Shown one piece after another: positions 10,151 through 19,758 of a stretch of DNA of 64,000 nucleotides. The notes beneath the pieces were generated by a model. The model was not told where the DNA came from and did not search any database. It worked only from the letters and a program-made list of their open reading frames with translations. Both the position numbers and the translations under genes were made by a program. Numbering within the stretch: the first letter of the stretch is position 1; each line of letters opens with the position of its first letter. Source of the stretch: Narthecium ossifragum (taxonomy: Eukaryota; Streptophyta; Magnoliopsida; Dioscoreales; Nartheciaceae); NCBI GenBank assembly GCA_963920575.1, contig OY986968.1:21334129-21398128 (forward strand). The letters are read 5' to 3'.

Positions 10151-11397
10151 GCCAGGCGACAGTTAGGGCGGCCGCCGGCGGTGCTCTATCTCTCCCTCTA
10201 CAACCTTTGCCTCTTAATTTCTCAGTTTGTTTCTTTCTCATGTTGGATGAGATAACAGTTTTTTCCGTACGTATCACACTGTAGCTGAAGACATACTGTA
10301 GCTGAGGGCATGCAAGGTAATCTGGATATTGTTCATCTGTGTGGTTGTAAAAGGTTTGTGATGTACGAGGCCGAAGTCCAGCTAGGTAGGCTCCTCCTCG
10401 TCCAAAGCAATGGAAAACATGTGATATAAAGGGGATATCAGGGATAAGTTTCATCGTCATAAGAAGAAGGTACATATAAAAGAAATAAAGACTTAACCAA
10501 TGTAGAAGGAAAAGTAAAGCTTCTTCAACTCAATACTTTAGGTATGAACGCTGGAGAATATGAGCATGAAAATGAACTCTTTGGAAGCTGTGCTTTATCA
10601 TAAAAGGATCATGAAAGTTATAAAAAAAACACACACATGGCCTGTCTCAGGTTGGGTTGGTGAAGAAGCTGTTGTATGGAGACCAATACTAATCAAATTC
10701 CAGGCATGAATTCCTTGCATATGGCTGGCTTAATTTGTTAAACTGTGCTGTTTTGTTGTAGGAGACTAAGGATGATAATTAGCTAGTTTCTTAAACTAAT
10801 CCAGTTTCTGGTCGGATGACGATAAAGTGTGATGGAATGTAAAAAAATGTCGCCGAATATTTGCCGCTCTTCCTTCTTCTTAATTTTTTCTTAAATATTA
10901 GAAATTGGAGTTGTCTCTCCGGTTTCTGGGTCACATGCTTCACAACCACTGTTTTCACTTCCTTAACAATATCAAACACTAATTAAAATGTGAAAACTAC
11001 TTTATGATGAGTGATTTAGAGAAGATTGAGAACGTCCGCTACAATCAAACAGCCCCTATAGGAAAGTGAGACTTCTTATAAATTGGATATCACATTTTAG
11101 TGTTGGGTTATTTGCCACTTCAGTGTTCGGTCAAGTTAGAAAGTAAAAATTAGAAAGTGGACTTGTGTGAAGCACGTGATCAATTAATGTAGAGAAGTAA
11201 GTCTCATTTTCTAATATGTTGGGAGAAAAAAATTATATTATGGTAGATGAAGAATGAGGGTCCCCACTTTCCATCACATTTCAAAGAGTCTTTCCTTCGA
11301 TTAGGTCAGTCACCACCTCGATTACTGTCTCTCACGATTACATCTCTCTGCTCTCCTGCAACCAAATAGCCCAAACTCACTGTCGATCACATCTCTC
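10151..11397. other. Spacer with no supported gene
   Basis: Short frames on both strands show no recognisable domain. A paired CTGTAGCTGA motif occurs at about 10270-10300. At 11350-11397 the sequence CTCTCCTGCAACCAAATAGCCC begins a short local duplication; its second copy lies beyond the copia element at 16445 onward, so copia inserted into that duplicate. Confidence 0.5.
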
Positions 11398-11402
11398 TAC
11401 TC

Positions 11403-11973
11403 TGTTGGGCTTTTTCCTCCACATGAGAGTCTGTGGTGGCGCAAGGAAGCGGAGACAATCATGGTGCAATGTGGAGAATTCGTCAAGATGGAATTCTGAC
11501 GGTTTTGGGCTCTGTTTGCATATTGGATCGATCCAAGATCATAGTGAATCGATCCAATCAGAAGCTGAATCGATCCAAGACACTGTAGACAGGAAATTGG
11601 ACGGTTTAGATTTAATCCGATCCTAAACTATTTTGTGCCTATAAATAGGGGTTTTCTAGGTCTTTTTATGGGCTTCTAGGGTTTCCTTTGTTCTTAGAGA
11701 GGTGTGAAAGTAGGCAACCCAAGAGAGAAATCTCTTTGTCTCTGCTAGGGTTTGGGCTTTATAATCTCTCCCTTATAGTGAAGATTTCCTCTGTTGCCCG
11801 TGGTTTTTCCCTTCCACTTGTTGCTAGTAGGTTTTTCCCGTAAATCCTTGCCTCCACTATTTTCCCCTTTATTTGTGGTTTGGTTGTTGCTATCTCTTCC
11901 GCTGCGACATCGACATCCCGTCATTATCTGACGCATCTCCGGCATCGTCGGGACCACCGCGGAATCCCCAACA
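11403..11973 (+). repeat. 5' LTR of the copia TR-GAG element
   Basis: 571 bp. It contains a CTATAAATAGGG TATA box at about 11639-11650, one GGATCGATCC palindrome near 11525 and two diverged AATCGATCC copies. It is paired with the 3' LTR at 15755-16442, which is 117 bp longer. Confidence 0.9.
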
Positions 11974-11975
11974 AG

Positions 11976-11990
11976 TGGTACCAGAGCCAA
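11976..11990 (+). other. Primer-binding site, initiator Met tRNA type
   Basis: TGGTACCAGAGCC starts two bases after the 5' LTR. It differs by one base from the usual copia TGGTATCAGAGC. Confidence 0.8.
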
Positions 11991-12083
11991 GTTCCGAGAT
12001 TAGAGGGATTCGAATCTCTGATCAAGATTCTAAGTCCCTGATCAAGATCTGAAGCATCTAGGTCGGATTCTGACAAAAGCGAG

Positions 12084-12797
12084 ATGGACGCCAACGTTGG
12101 ACGGATGATTGTACTGAACGGGAACAACTGGAACCTATGGAAGACAAAGATGAAGGATCTTTTATTCTGCAATGATTTCTAAAAGCCTCTGCATGGAATA
12201 GAAAAGAAGCCTAAAGAGATGGAGGAAGGAGAATGGAACAAGCTTGACAGGAAGGCCTTGACAACTATCCGACAGTGTTTGGAAGACTGCGTCTACCACC
12301 ACGTGTCGACGATGACAACAACCAAAGATCTTTGGGAGAAGCTTCACGAGCTTTACGAGAGAAAGTCTGTTGGAAACAGAACTTTCTTGATCCGACGGCT
12401 CGTGAATCTGAAGTACCATGATGGAGGATCGATAGCCGAGCACCTGAATGAGTTCCAGAGCATCGTCAATCAACTTGCTACCATGAAGATGGTGTTGGAT
12501 GACGACCTGAAGGCATCTCTCATGCTCAGTTCTTTGCCATATTCTTGGGAGAGCCTGGTAGTCTCACTCAGCAATTCAGCGCCTGATGAAGCAGTGTCTC
12601 TGAGCCAAGTTACAGGCTGTCTGCTGAACGAAGAGACCAGACGGAAAGCTGCTTGAGCAAGGTAGATAGATTCAGAGTCTGCAATGGTAATGAACCAAAG
12701 GAGAAGGAAAAGCGTCACCTGCTACTACTATGGCAAAGTAGGCCATGTCAAGAAGCAGTGCAGGAAGTATAAGGAAGTCAGAGATGGCAAGGCTGAT
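12084..12797 (+). pseudogene. Copia gag (UBN2-type) with CCHC knuckle, inactivated
   Basis: The ATG at 12084 opens a copia gag (LNGNNWNLWKTKMKDLL), followed by TTTKDLWEKLHELYE, LNEFQSIVNQLATM and SLPYSWESLVVSL, the UBN2 signature. The frame has a stop at 12180-12182, two stops near 12654, and a damaged zinc knuckle at about 12718: CYYYGKVGHVKKQC, where the second Cys is Tyr. The reading frame is interrupted at 12797 by a solo LTR and resumes at 15301 (DGEDESTVIITLDID) before ending near 15428. Gag is the only protein of this element, and this copy cannot make it. Confidence 0.85.
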
Positions 12798-15300
12798 TGT
12801 CGCGCCCCGACCCGCGAAAGCCCAATCGGGCCGGGCGACGCGAACTGGAACCTAACCAACGCGGAAAAAGAACGACGAGGGTTCCCTCTAACCTATTGGT
12901 CTCCCTAGCAGTTCACCAAAAAGCACCCTCAAGAAAAATACAATATTATATTCAAGCCTCGAACCACAGATTTAAAACTCAGAGTATTTAAAATATACAA
13001 ATCCTCGGAGAGGGGAATATTTAAAGTACAATATCACTCCCGTAGGAGACTAACTAACATAAGGGTAAAAGCAGTAAACGATCACCACCTCTCAAAGTCG
13101 ACCAGGCGCCGCCGCACCGCCGACCAACTGCCCGGTAGGGGCCACAGAAGAGGAACTGACGCCTGCACCTGCAAAACACAGCCCCGGGTAGGTGTGAGCA
13201 CTAAGCTCAGTAAGGATCTACACTACGCCACACAGAAGGAAGAGGGAAACACAACAGTGTCGCCCTCAAGCCAGACTCGAGTGAGCTACAATGGTCCCAT
13301 TACCATTCACCGGTGATCTCTAAGCATATCCAACCATGGTCACCCCAACGGACTGGGCCCATCCTGGATACGCCTAGTGTCGCAGGGTTCCAGCTGTGGT
13401 CACCCAACTCGCCATGGGCCCACATTGATGCCCCTACTGGCAGGAACGGACACTGCCCAAAGAATAAGACCCGTCACCGGTGGCATCCTCAACACCTGAC
13501 TTGAGGCCGACACGACCTCTACAATCATCAAGCAATAAGTGTACCAGTCATCTAAGCCTATCATCGAATCGACTGGACACCACAATTCAACCGGGTCCTA
13601 ACAGCCCAACCCCGGTCCTAGGGCTAAGTCCGAGCTTCCAGCCTCGGGACGGCGACCCAAGGATCACCCACGCCCTAACCAATGCAACTAATGCACACAA
13701 CAACAATGCATGCTATGACATACACAGATAATAGGAAAGGCATGCAACAGTATGTCAAGCATCATATAAGTCTACTGGATCGCTGCAGCGGTACCACCAA
13801 CCGCTGTCAGCCGATCCGCAGCGGGTCCCGGCATTACGACGGTACCGCGACCGTCAACCACGGACTCCTGTAACGGGAAGCAACCCCGAAAACGATGATG
13901 AACAAAACACAATATAATATTATATTCTGAAAATATAATATTATATTCAAAAACACCCAAAGCCTCTACTTAGGGGCTAATTGATCCCGTCGATCCGACG
14001 CCCAAACGACGTCGGATTCAAGATCCAACTTAGCCACCAGTAGGTGTATAAAGCATGATCAATATATCCAAAATTCATCATCATCCAACGGTTGGATTAA
14101 CGGGAAAATGCTAATCAAAATCGTTAATCAAACTAACTTACCCATTAATTGCTGCAACGCAGCCCTTCAGCAAACAATTCATAAGAAATCGTACATAAAT
14201 CGGAAAAATACGAAACAGGATGGAATGGAAAGCTAACGAGTAGTTATACAACTCTTATGTTTATGAAAAGCCAAGATCATGTACTCACCGGCCGGAAAAC
14301 TCGCCGCAAGCCGGCTGTTTCTCAAGAACAGCAGAAAACCAGAAATCCGAGACTAATCTTACATAAAACCTACTCAAATCACAACTGATTAACATGAAAC
14401 TTAAATCAGTTATTCTAAAAGGTATAAGGAACCCAAGAAAGCAAGGATCAACAAGATCCAACGGCTAGATCTCAAGAAAACCCGAAAAGAACACAGTAGG
14501 TATAACCCTACCTAGCTGCGCTTTTCTCGGCTGATTCCCCGCGATTTGATCGCCAACAAGCTGCCAAACCACACCAGGAGCCTTCCTCTCGTTGTCACGA
14601 ATCCAACGAGCCAAAGAACACCCAATTTGGTGGCCGGAGGAGGAAAAACGGAGGGAAAGAAGCTCGCCGGCGGTAAAGGGAAGAAACAGAGCACCGCGGG
14701 AAAGAGAGAAGGAGGGAAGAAGAAGAGAAGGAGAAGGAGGAAGAGGAGGGGAAGAAAAGAGAGGAAAGGGGGAGGGGAAAGCCGGAAAAGAGGGGAAAAA
14801 GCTGGGGGAAAAGGGAGGGGAAGACTTCCCTCCCTGACAGGGGAGAGCGACGGCCGACGACCGTCCTCGCGAAAGAGAAAACCCACCGACTCGAGCATGA
14901 TCGATCTCCAAGGCATGTGAGATCGATCTCCTGCAATCGAGATCGATCTCCTTGAAATCCAGATCGATCTTCTTTGCAAAAAGGGCCAGATCGATCTCCC
15001 TAGCCATCCAGATCGATCTCCTTTACTCAGAAAGGCAAACTTGGGCTAAAACACAAGCCCAAGCTCAGATCTTCCGATCTCGGGTTCACCTAGCCATTCT
15101 AAACAAACACGAACACAAGCAAGGCCAGTGTGTGCACACGCGGGTGTGAAACAAACCAACAAGGCACAATTTACGAAATTGCCCTTGTGGTCCAAGAAAC
15201 AATACGATCCACCGAATCGCGCGCTCGACGCGAGGCAAACCAACGAGCCACGGGCCTGACCCAGCCGGTCGACCCTGGAGTAGAGGGACGGGTCCTCACA
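12798..15300 (+). mobile_element. Solo LTR (TGTCACGCC family, copy B) nested in copia gag
   Basis: It begins TGTCGCGCCCCGACCC and ends GGGTCCTCACA. CTGAT flanks it at 12793-12797 and 15301-15305, a perfect 5-bp duplication. Its 3' 180 bp (CGGGTGTGAAAC, CAAGGCACAATTTACGAAATTGCC) align with the end of copy A. At 2503 bp it is about 800 bp longer than copy A, partly from a purine-rich tract at 14620-14830 and the GATCGATC cluster. Frames inside are low complexity and not supported as genes. Confidence 0.75.
14899..15022. repeat. Cluster of AGATCGATCTCC repeats
   Basis: Six GATCGATC palindromes, most in an AGATCGATCTCC context, spaced about 15-30 bp apart inside solo LTR copy B. Confidence 0.9.
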
Positions 15301-15654
15301 CTGATGATGGTGAAGATGAGAGCACCGTGATCATCACACTAGACATAGATGTCATGCGACGAGGGAGCGTCCGTGCTAGGAGCACAGGGAGGTGTATCCA
15401 CTCGATCGAAGCGACCGAGGATATCTGAGTCACAAGCCTGGGATGTCCTGTGACTTGAAGGCAAGAAAGCAACCGAGAAGATCAAGACTTGATGGCTGCA
15501 TCCAAGTTTGGTGGACAGTTCTCGATGATGGTGATTTGAATCCGATGGGAGATCCGGAGTTCGATGGCAGATCCGAGGTTGATGGTGTTATCCAACTTCG
15601 ACGGCGACATAAAAGCGGCTAGCTGGCAGCACTGGAGGTGGCATGACGGCGACG

Positions 15655-15732
15655 CTATCCGAATTCGATGGCGTATCCAAGTTTGACGGAGTTTCCGAGC
15701 TTGATGGAGTATCCAAGTTCGACGGCTTATCC
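15655..15732 (+). repeat. 18-bp minisatellite before the copia 3' LTR
   Basis: Units of the GTATCCAAGTTYGACGGM type repeat about four times, with more diverged copies from 15540. One frame reads as repeated FDGVSK/LDGVSK. It ends just before the polypurine tract. Confidence 0.8.
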
Positions 15733-15754
15733 TCATGTGTCAGAAGGGGGAGTT

Positions 15755-16442
15755 TGTTGGGTTTTTTTCCTCCACATGAGAGTCGGCGGCGGCGCGAGGA
15801 AGCGGAGACAATCATGGTGCAATGTGGAGAATTCACCAAGATGGAATTCTGATAGTTTTGGGCTCTGTTTGCATCTTGAATCGATCCAAGATCACAGTGG
15901 ATCTATCCAAACCCACAGTGGATCGATCCATACCTTGTTTCCATATCCGTGTTTTCTTGTCTTTCGAAGTGGATCGATCCAAGCCCAGTCTGGATCGATC
16001 CAAGCCCAGTCTGGATTGATCCAAACCCAGTCTGGATCGATCCAAGACACTGTGGACGGGAAATTAGACGGTTCAGATCTAATTAGATTCTAAACTGTTT
16101 GGTGTCTATAAATAGGGGTTTTTCTTAGGTCTTCTTATGGGCTTCTAGGGTTTTCTTTGTTCTTGGAGAGGTGTGAGAGTAGGCAACCCTAGAGAGAGAT
16201 CTTTTTGTCTCTGCTAGGGTTTGGGCTTTGTAATCTCTCCCTCATAGTGAAAATTTCCTCTGCTACTCGTGGTTTTTCCCTTCCAGTTGTTGCTAGTAGG
16301 TTTTCCACGTAAATTCTTGTCTCCACTATTTTTCCCTTTGTTTGTGATTTGATTGTTGTTATATCTTCCACTACGACATCGACATCCCGTCGTTATCTTA
16401 CGCATCTCCGGTATCGTCAGGACCACCACGGAATCCTCAACA
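15755..16442 (+). repeat. 3' LTR of the copia TR-GAG element
   Basis: 688 bp. It matches the 5' LTR but carries an expanded block at 15880-16050, with four exact GGATCGATCC palindromes and several near copies, against one exact copy in the 5' LTR. Confidence 0.9.
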
Positions 16443-17396
16443 TACTCTCCTGCAACCAAATAGCCCCTACCATCCGCCAGCTCTCTCAGTCTACTCGAGA
16501 CACTGATCTACTCTGCTCATCGTAATACTGATGTATGTAGTATATACATTCATCCTTTACCATCAGTGCTCTCTAAGTCTACTCCTCAAACAACAACATC
16601 TTCATGTAACTCAAGATAGGCATGGTAAAGTAAGAAAGGAAATAATTGTGACATGAGCAGCGCTGCCGAAGGCATATACCGGAGATTGGAAGAACGCATA
16701 CGTGATATCGAAATGAAGATGAGCACAAGGAAGAATAAAATAATTGTTATAACGACAACTACTTGACTTCGAAACTCAAATTAGACCGGGAAGTCTTATT
16801 TAATTTGTATTCTTTCACGTGTACGTTATCCTACATTTTAGAATATTATTGAGAAATATCACTGGACTAATTAAGTTCATTTAAATTGCATATTTAAGTT
16901 GAGGTCATTATCAACCTTGATCGGAAGACAAATTAATCAAACATGAAAATTAATCCTTCACTGATGAAGAATACAAAACTAAACTTTAGTTCTTAAGTTG
17001 ACTTATAACAAATCTAAGACAAAATCAAAAATTTTCTTTTCCGGTTCTTTTTATATTTTCTGTTATTTTCAGTGATAACTAGTTGCAATCAAGCGTGTTC
17101 TAAGAACCTGCCAACAATTAAATAACAAAACTTAGACCAAATGGTTAACAGAATTCTGGCTTCCTGGAAATCCACCTTGAATTATTCAAATTAATTCCTC
17201 TTGTTTTCTGATAATAAGATAAGCAAATCGATAACTTGGTCAACGACAATGAGACTTATATAGACCGGTGATTTTGATATGATCGATCCTATATTGACCC
17301 CGTTTTTAAGGAGGTCAACCCATATATATATACTAGTACTCACCTGTGTCCTGACACAGTTTTTAGTTATTACTAATATAAAATTTTAACAAACTC

Positions 17397-17460
17397 CTTG
17401 TAGTTTGTCTGGTTAGACGGCTGTGTTGATCCGTAGGTGGTCAGGGTTCGAAGGTTGGTC
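17397..17460 (+). repeat. tRNA-derived SINE-like remnant
   Basis: An A-box-like TAGTTTGTCTGGTTAGA at 17401 and a B-box-like GGTTCGAAG at 17445 are spaced as in tRNA-derived Pol III promoters. No cloverleaf can be drawn with confidence, so this is called a SINE head or tRNA relic, not a tRNA gene. Confidence 0.35.
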
Positions 17461-17561
17461 GTAGCTTTTTGTTCACTGTCACCATAAAACATAGCTAATA
17501 AAATATAAAAATATTATAAGTCTAACTTAGGGTATATAAAATAATATATAAGTCTTAGTAT

Positions 17562-17648
17562 AAGATAATATTAATAGAACTTAGGTTGATAAGATAATAT
17601 TAATAGAACTTAGGTTGATAAGATAATATTAATAGAACTTAGGTTAAT
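17562..17648. repeat. 29-bp tandem repeat, three copies
   Basis: AAGATAATATTAATAGAACT-type units start at 17562, 17591 and 17620, an exact 29-bp period with almost no divergence. Confidence 0.9.
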
Positions 17649-17792
17649 TTGAATTAATACATGTTTATATAAAGGAAACTTAAGGAATATATATAAAGAA
17701 ACTTAGGGGATATGAATTAATGCAAATTTAACCGTTATTGCTCCTTATAAGGTTGATTTATTTATGGAAGACTTGATCTTCATGGAGATCCA

Positions 17793-18101
17793 ACCTTGAA
17801 TTATTCAAATTAATTCCTCTCATTTTCTGATAATAAGATAAGCAAATCGAAGACCGCGATAACTTGGTCAATGATGACCGAGACTTAGGGACCGTTTGGA
17901 TCAAGGATAAGGATGCATAAATCTAATTTATGCATCCAAAAACTTTATCCATAATCTTATATAACTATTTTTAATATTTACATAACTTTTATTTTATTTA
18001 TTGTACAAACTTATTCTATTCTCAATCCAAACGGCCCTTATATAGACCGTTGATTTTGATATGATCCACCCTATATTGACCCCGTTTTTAAGGAGGTCAA
18101 C

Positions 18102-18110
<9 letters not shown>
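17793..18110 (+). repeat. Second copy of a duplicated segment (first copy 17170-17340)
   Basis: Both copies share CCTTGAATTATTCAAATTAA, AAGATAAGCAAATCGA, ATAACTTGGTCAA and TATTGACCCCGTTTTTAAGG in the same order. The second copy is longer because it contains the 150-bp MITE. A GGAAGACTT.ATCTTCATGG segment also recurs at 17766 and 18167. Confidence 0.85.
17888..18037. mobile_element. Tourist-like MITE (150 bp, TSD TTA)
   Basis: It starts GGGACCGTTTGGAT and ends ATCCAAACGGCCC, forming terminal inverted repeats. TTA flanks it at 17885-17887 and 18038-18040. The paralogous segment near 17250 has an uninterrupted GAGACTTATATAGACC, that is, the empty site with a single TTA. This fixes both borders. 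Confidence 0.88.

Positions 18111-18161
<51 letters not shown>
18104..18161. repeat. (AT)n microsatellite
   Basis: About 29 AT units. The first copy of the duplicated segment has only about seven at the same place. Confidence 0.95.
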
Positions 18162-18165
<4 letters not shown>

Positions 18166-19470
18166 GGAAGACTTAATCTTCATGGAGAGCTCCTTTAAAA
18201 GGATAAGTATTAGGGTTCTTAGTTTGAACACTATATTTCCACTTTTCACACATAAGTCTAAAAAAGTTCTTTCAGTACCATTGAAACTTTAGAAAGAAGG
18301 TTCTTGGAAAGCCACTGCTTCCTTAATTCTTTCAGCTGTTCTTAATTAGATGTTTCAAGGAAGGTGTCTTCTTAAAAGCATTAGTCAAACAATTATGCCT
18401 AATCTTGTCCAGCTTAGAAGCTAGCTGTTTTTAATTCCCACAACTTTTTGTCAAGATTATCAGATGTAATTAACAACATGGTTTAATCCTTTTGCCATTA
18501 TGCTAGGAAAATTTTAAAAGAAAAAAATATTATAATTCAAAAAATTATAATTTTACAAATTTCAGTTTTTGTATAAATAAATATGTAATATCCCCCAAAA
18601 AGAAAAAAGGAAAACCAAAAATTACAAGAATATCTTATCCGCACATGTTGGTTCGTTACCACTTGCCAAAGCCAGCCCAACTTGAAGTTACTTTAATTAG
18701 ACGGATATACCGATAAAATATCTCCGTTTCCACGAGTGACTAACGGTGCCCAATCTATCCATCAATCAATTATCCACAAAATCCCATCTTATCCATTTTA
18801 TTTGTGTCTATTACTGGCATATATATTTGTCAGCAAAGACGTGGATAAGGTCCTCCCCCTTTTATACCGTCCACCAATAGTTCTATCTAGCGATCTCTCT
18901 TTTAGAGTCTCTTTCTACCCACGTCCCCATCGCATAAAGCCCCCCGTCCTGATCATATCTCCACCGTCCAATCTATGGATCCCTCTCCTCGCGGACTAAA
19001 CCAGCGGCTGAGATCTCCCAGTCTGGCGATCTCTCCCCATCTCGACAGTATAACGCCGAGCTCGACCGAAACACCCCAAAATGCCCTCGCTAGGATGGGA
19101 AATTACGATTAAACCAAGCCCACGTCACCCGGTCGACCTTCCTCTCCGGTCAATCGACGACCGGCCTGTCTCTGGAGTGGGCCAACCTCGAGCTGTTTGC
19201 CACCGGAGACCCGCGGCGGGGCCCACTCCGGTTGGGAACGTGCTGCAAACACAGCCGTCGATTCCAGGGATCGCCAGGCGTGGCGCCATGCCAGGACGAC
19301 AAGCGTCCAGAGGGACGGCGGGCCCGGCTCGCGGGGAGCGCGTGATGGGCGACTGCGTGACGCCAGCTGGCATGTGAGGGGGGCGTCGGCTGGCCGACCT
19401 TATCCTGTTTACATTCCTTTATTTCCCATTTCTTTTCGCAATAAATGGAAATACCAGATAAAAATATACA

Positions 19471-19478
19471 TATATATA
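19471..19478 (+). promoter_or_regulatory. Possible TATA box of the TPS gene
   Basis: TATATATA lies about 280 bp upstream of the TPS start codon, in a suitable position for a leader of roughly 250 nt. The pyrimidine-rich stretch after it and the absence of a closer TATA support it, but no start site can be seen directly. Confidence 0.4.
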
Positions 19479-19758
19479 GAGTTCCCATTCTATTGTTTTG
19501 TTTCACTTCCACTAATAAATCGGTTCCCAATATTTTTTTTTCCATTTCGATTCCATTTCTTGGAAATTTCCAGATTGTTCCATTTAGAGACGATTCCGGA
19601 GAAGATCATCGATCAAAGGTGCGAATCCTCTCTCCGATCTCAAAATCCCCATTGATCTCGTGTTTTTGCCCCAATTTCGGTTCTGAATCCAGTACCTTCT
19701 TGAATTCGATAGAGAAGTGTTCTAGGGTTTTGTGTATCCGATTAGATCGACTGGCAAG

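Larger units (their letters stand above)
11403..16442 (+). mobile_element. Gag-only Ty1/copia element (TR-GAG type) with nested solo LTR
   Basis: Two LTRs (11403-11973 and 15755-16442) start TGTTGGG and end in CAACA. The flanks are TACTC at 11398-11402 and 16443-16447, a perfect 5-bp duplication. A Met-tRNA-type primer site follows the 5' LTR and a purine tract (AGAAGGGGGAG) precedes the 3' LTR. Between them, leaving out the nested insert 12798-15300, is only about 1.3 kb carrying gag and a short tail, with no protease, integrase or RT. This matches the non-autonomous terminal-repeat-with-GAG class, which depends on enzymes from other copia elements. Confidence 0.85.
16448..18735. other. Repeat-bearing intergenic region without genes
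   Basis: AT-rich sequence with no supported coding region. It contains a SINE-like remnant, a 29-bp tandem repeat, two copies of a roughly 170-bp segment (17170-17340 and 17793-18110), a MITE inside the second copy and a long (AT)n tract, each listed separately. Confidence 0.6.

Noticed and set aside
14465..15007. Frames across the GA-rich tract and GATCGATC cluster (IDL repeats)
   Set aside because: Inside a solo LTR; low complexity.
19732..19758. Upstream extension of the TPS start
   Set aside because: It begins with GTG; the conserved N-terminus MMSRSYTN starts at the ATG at 19759.
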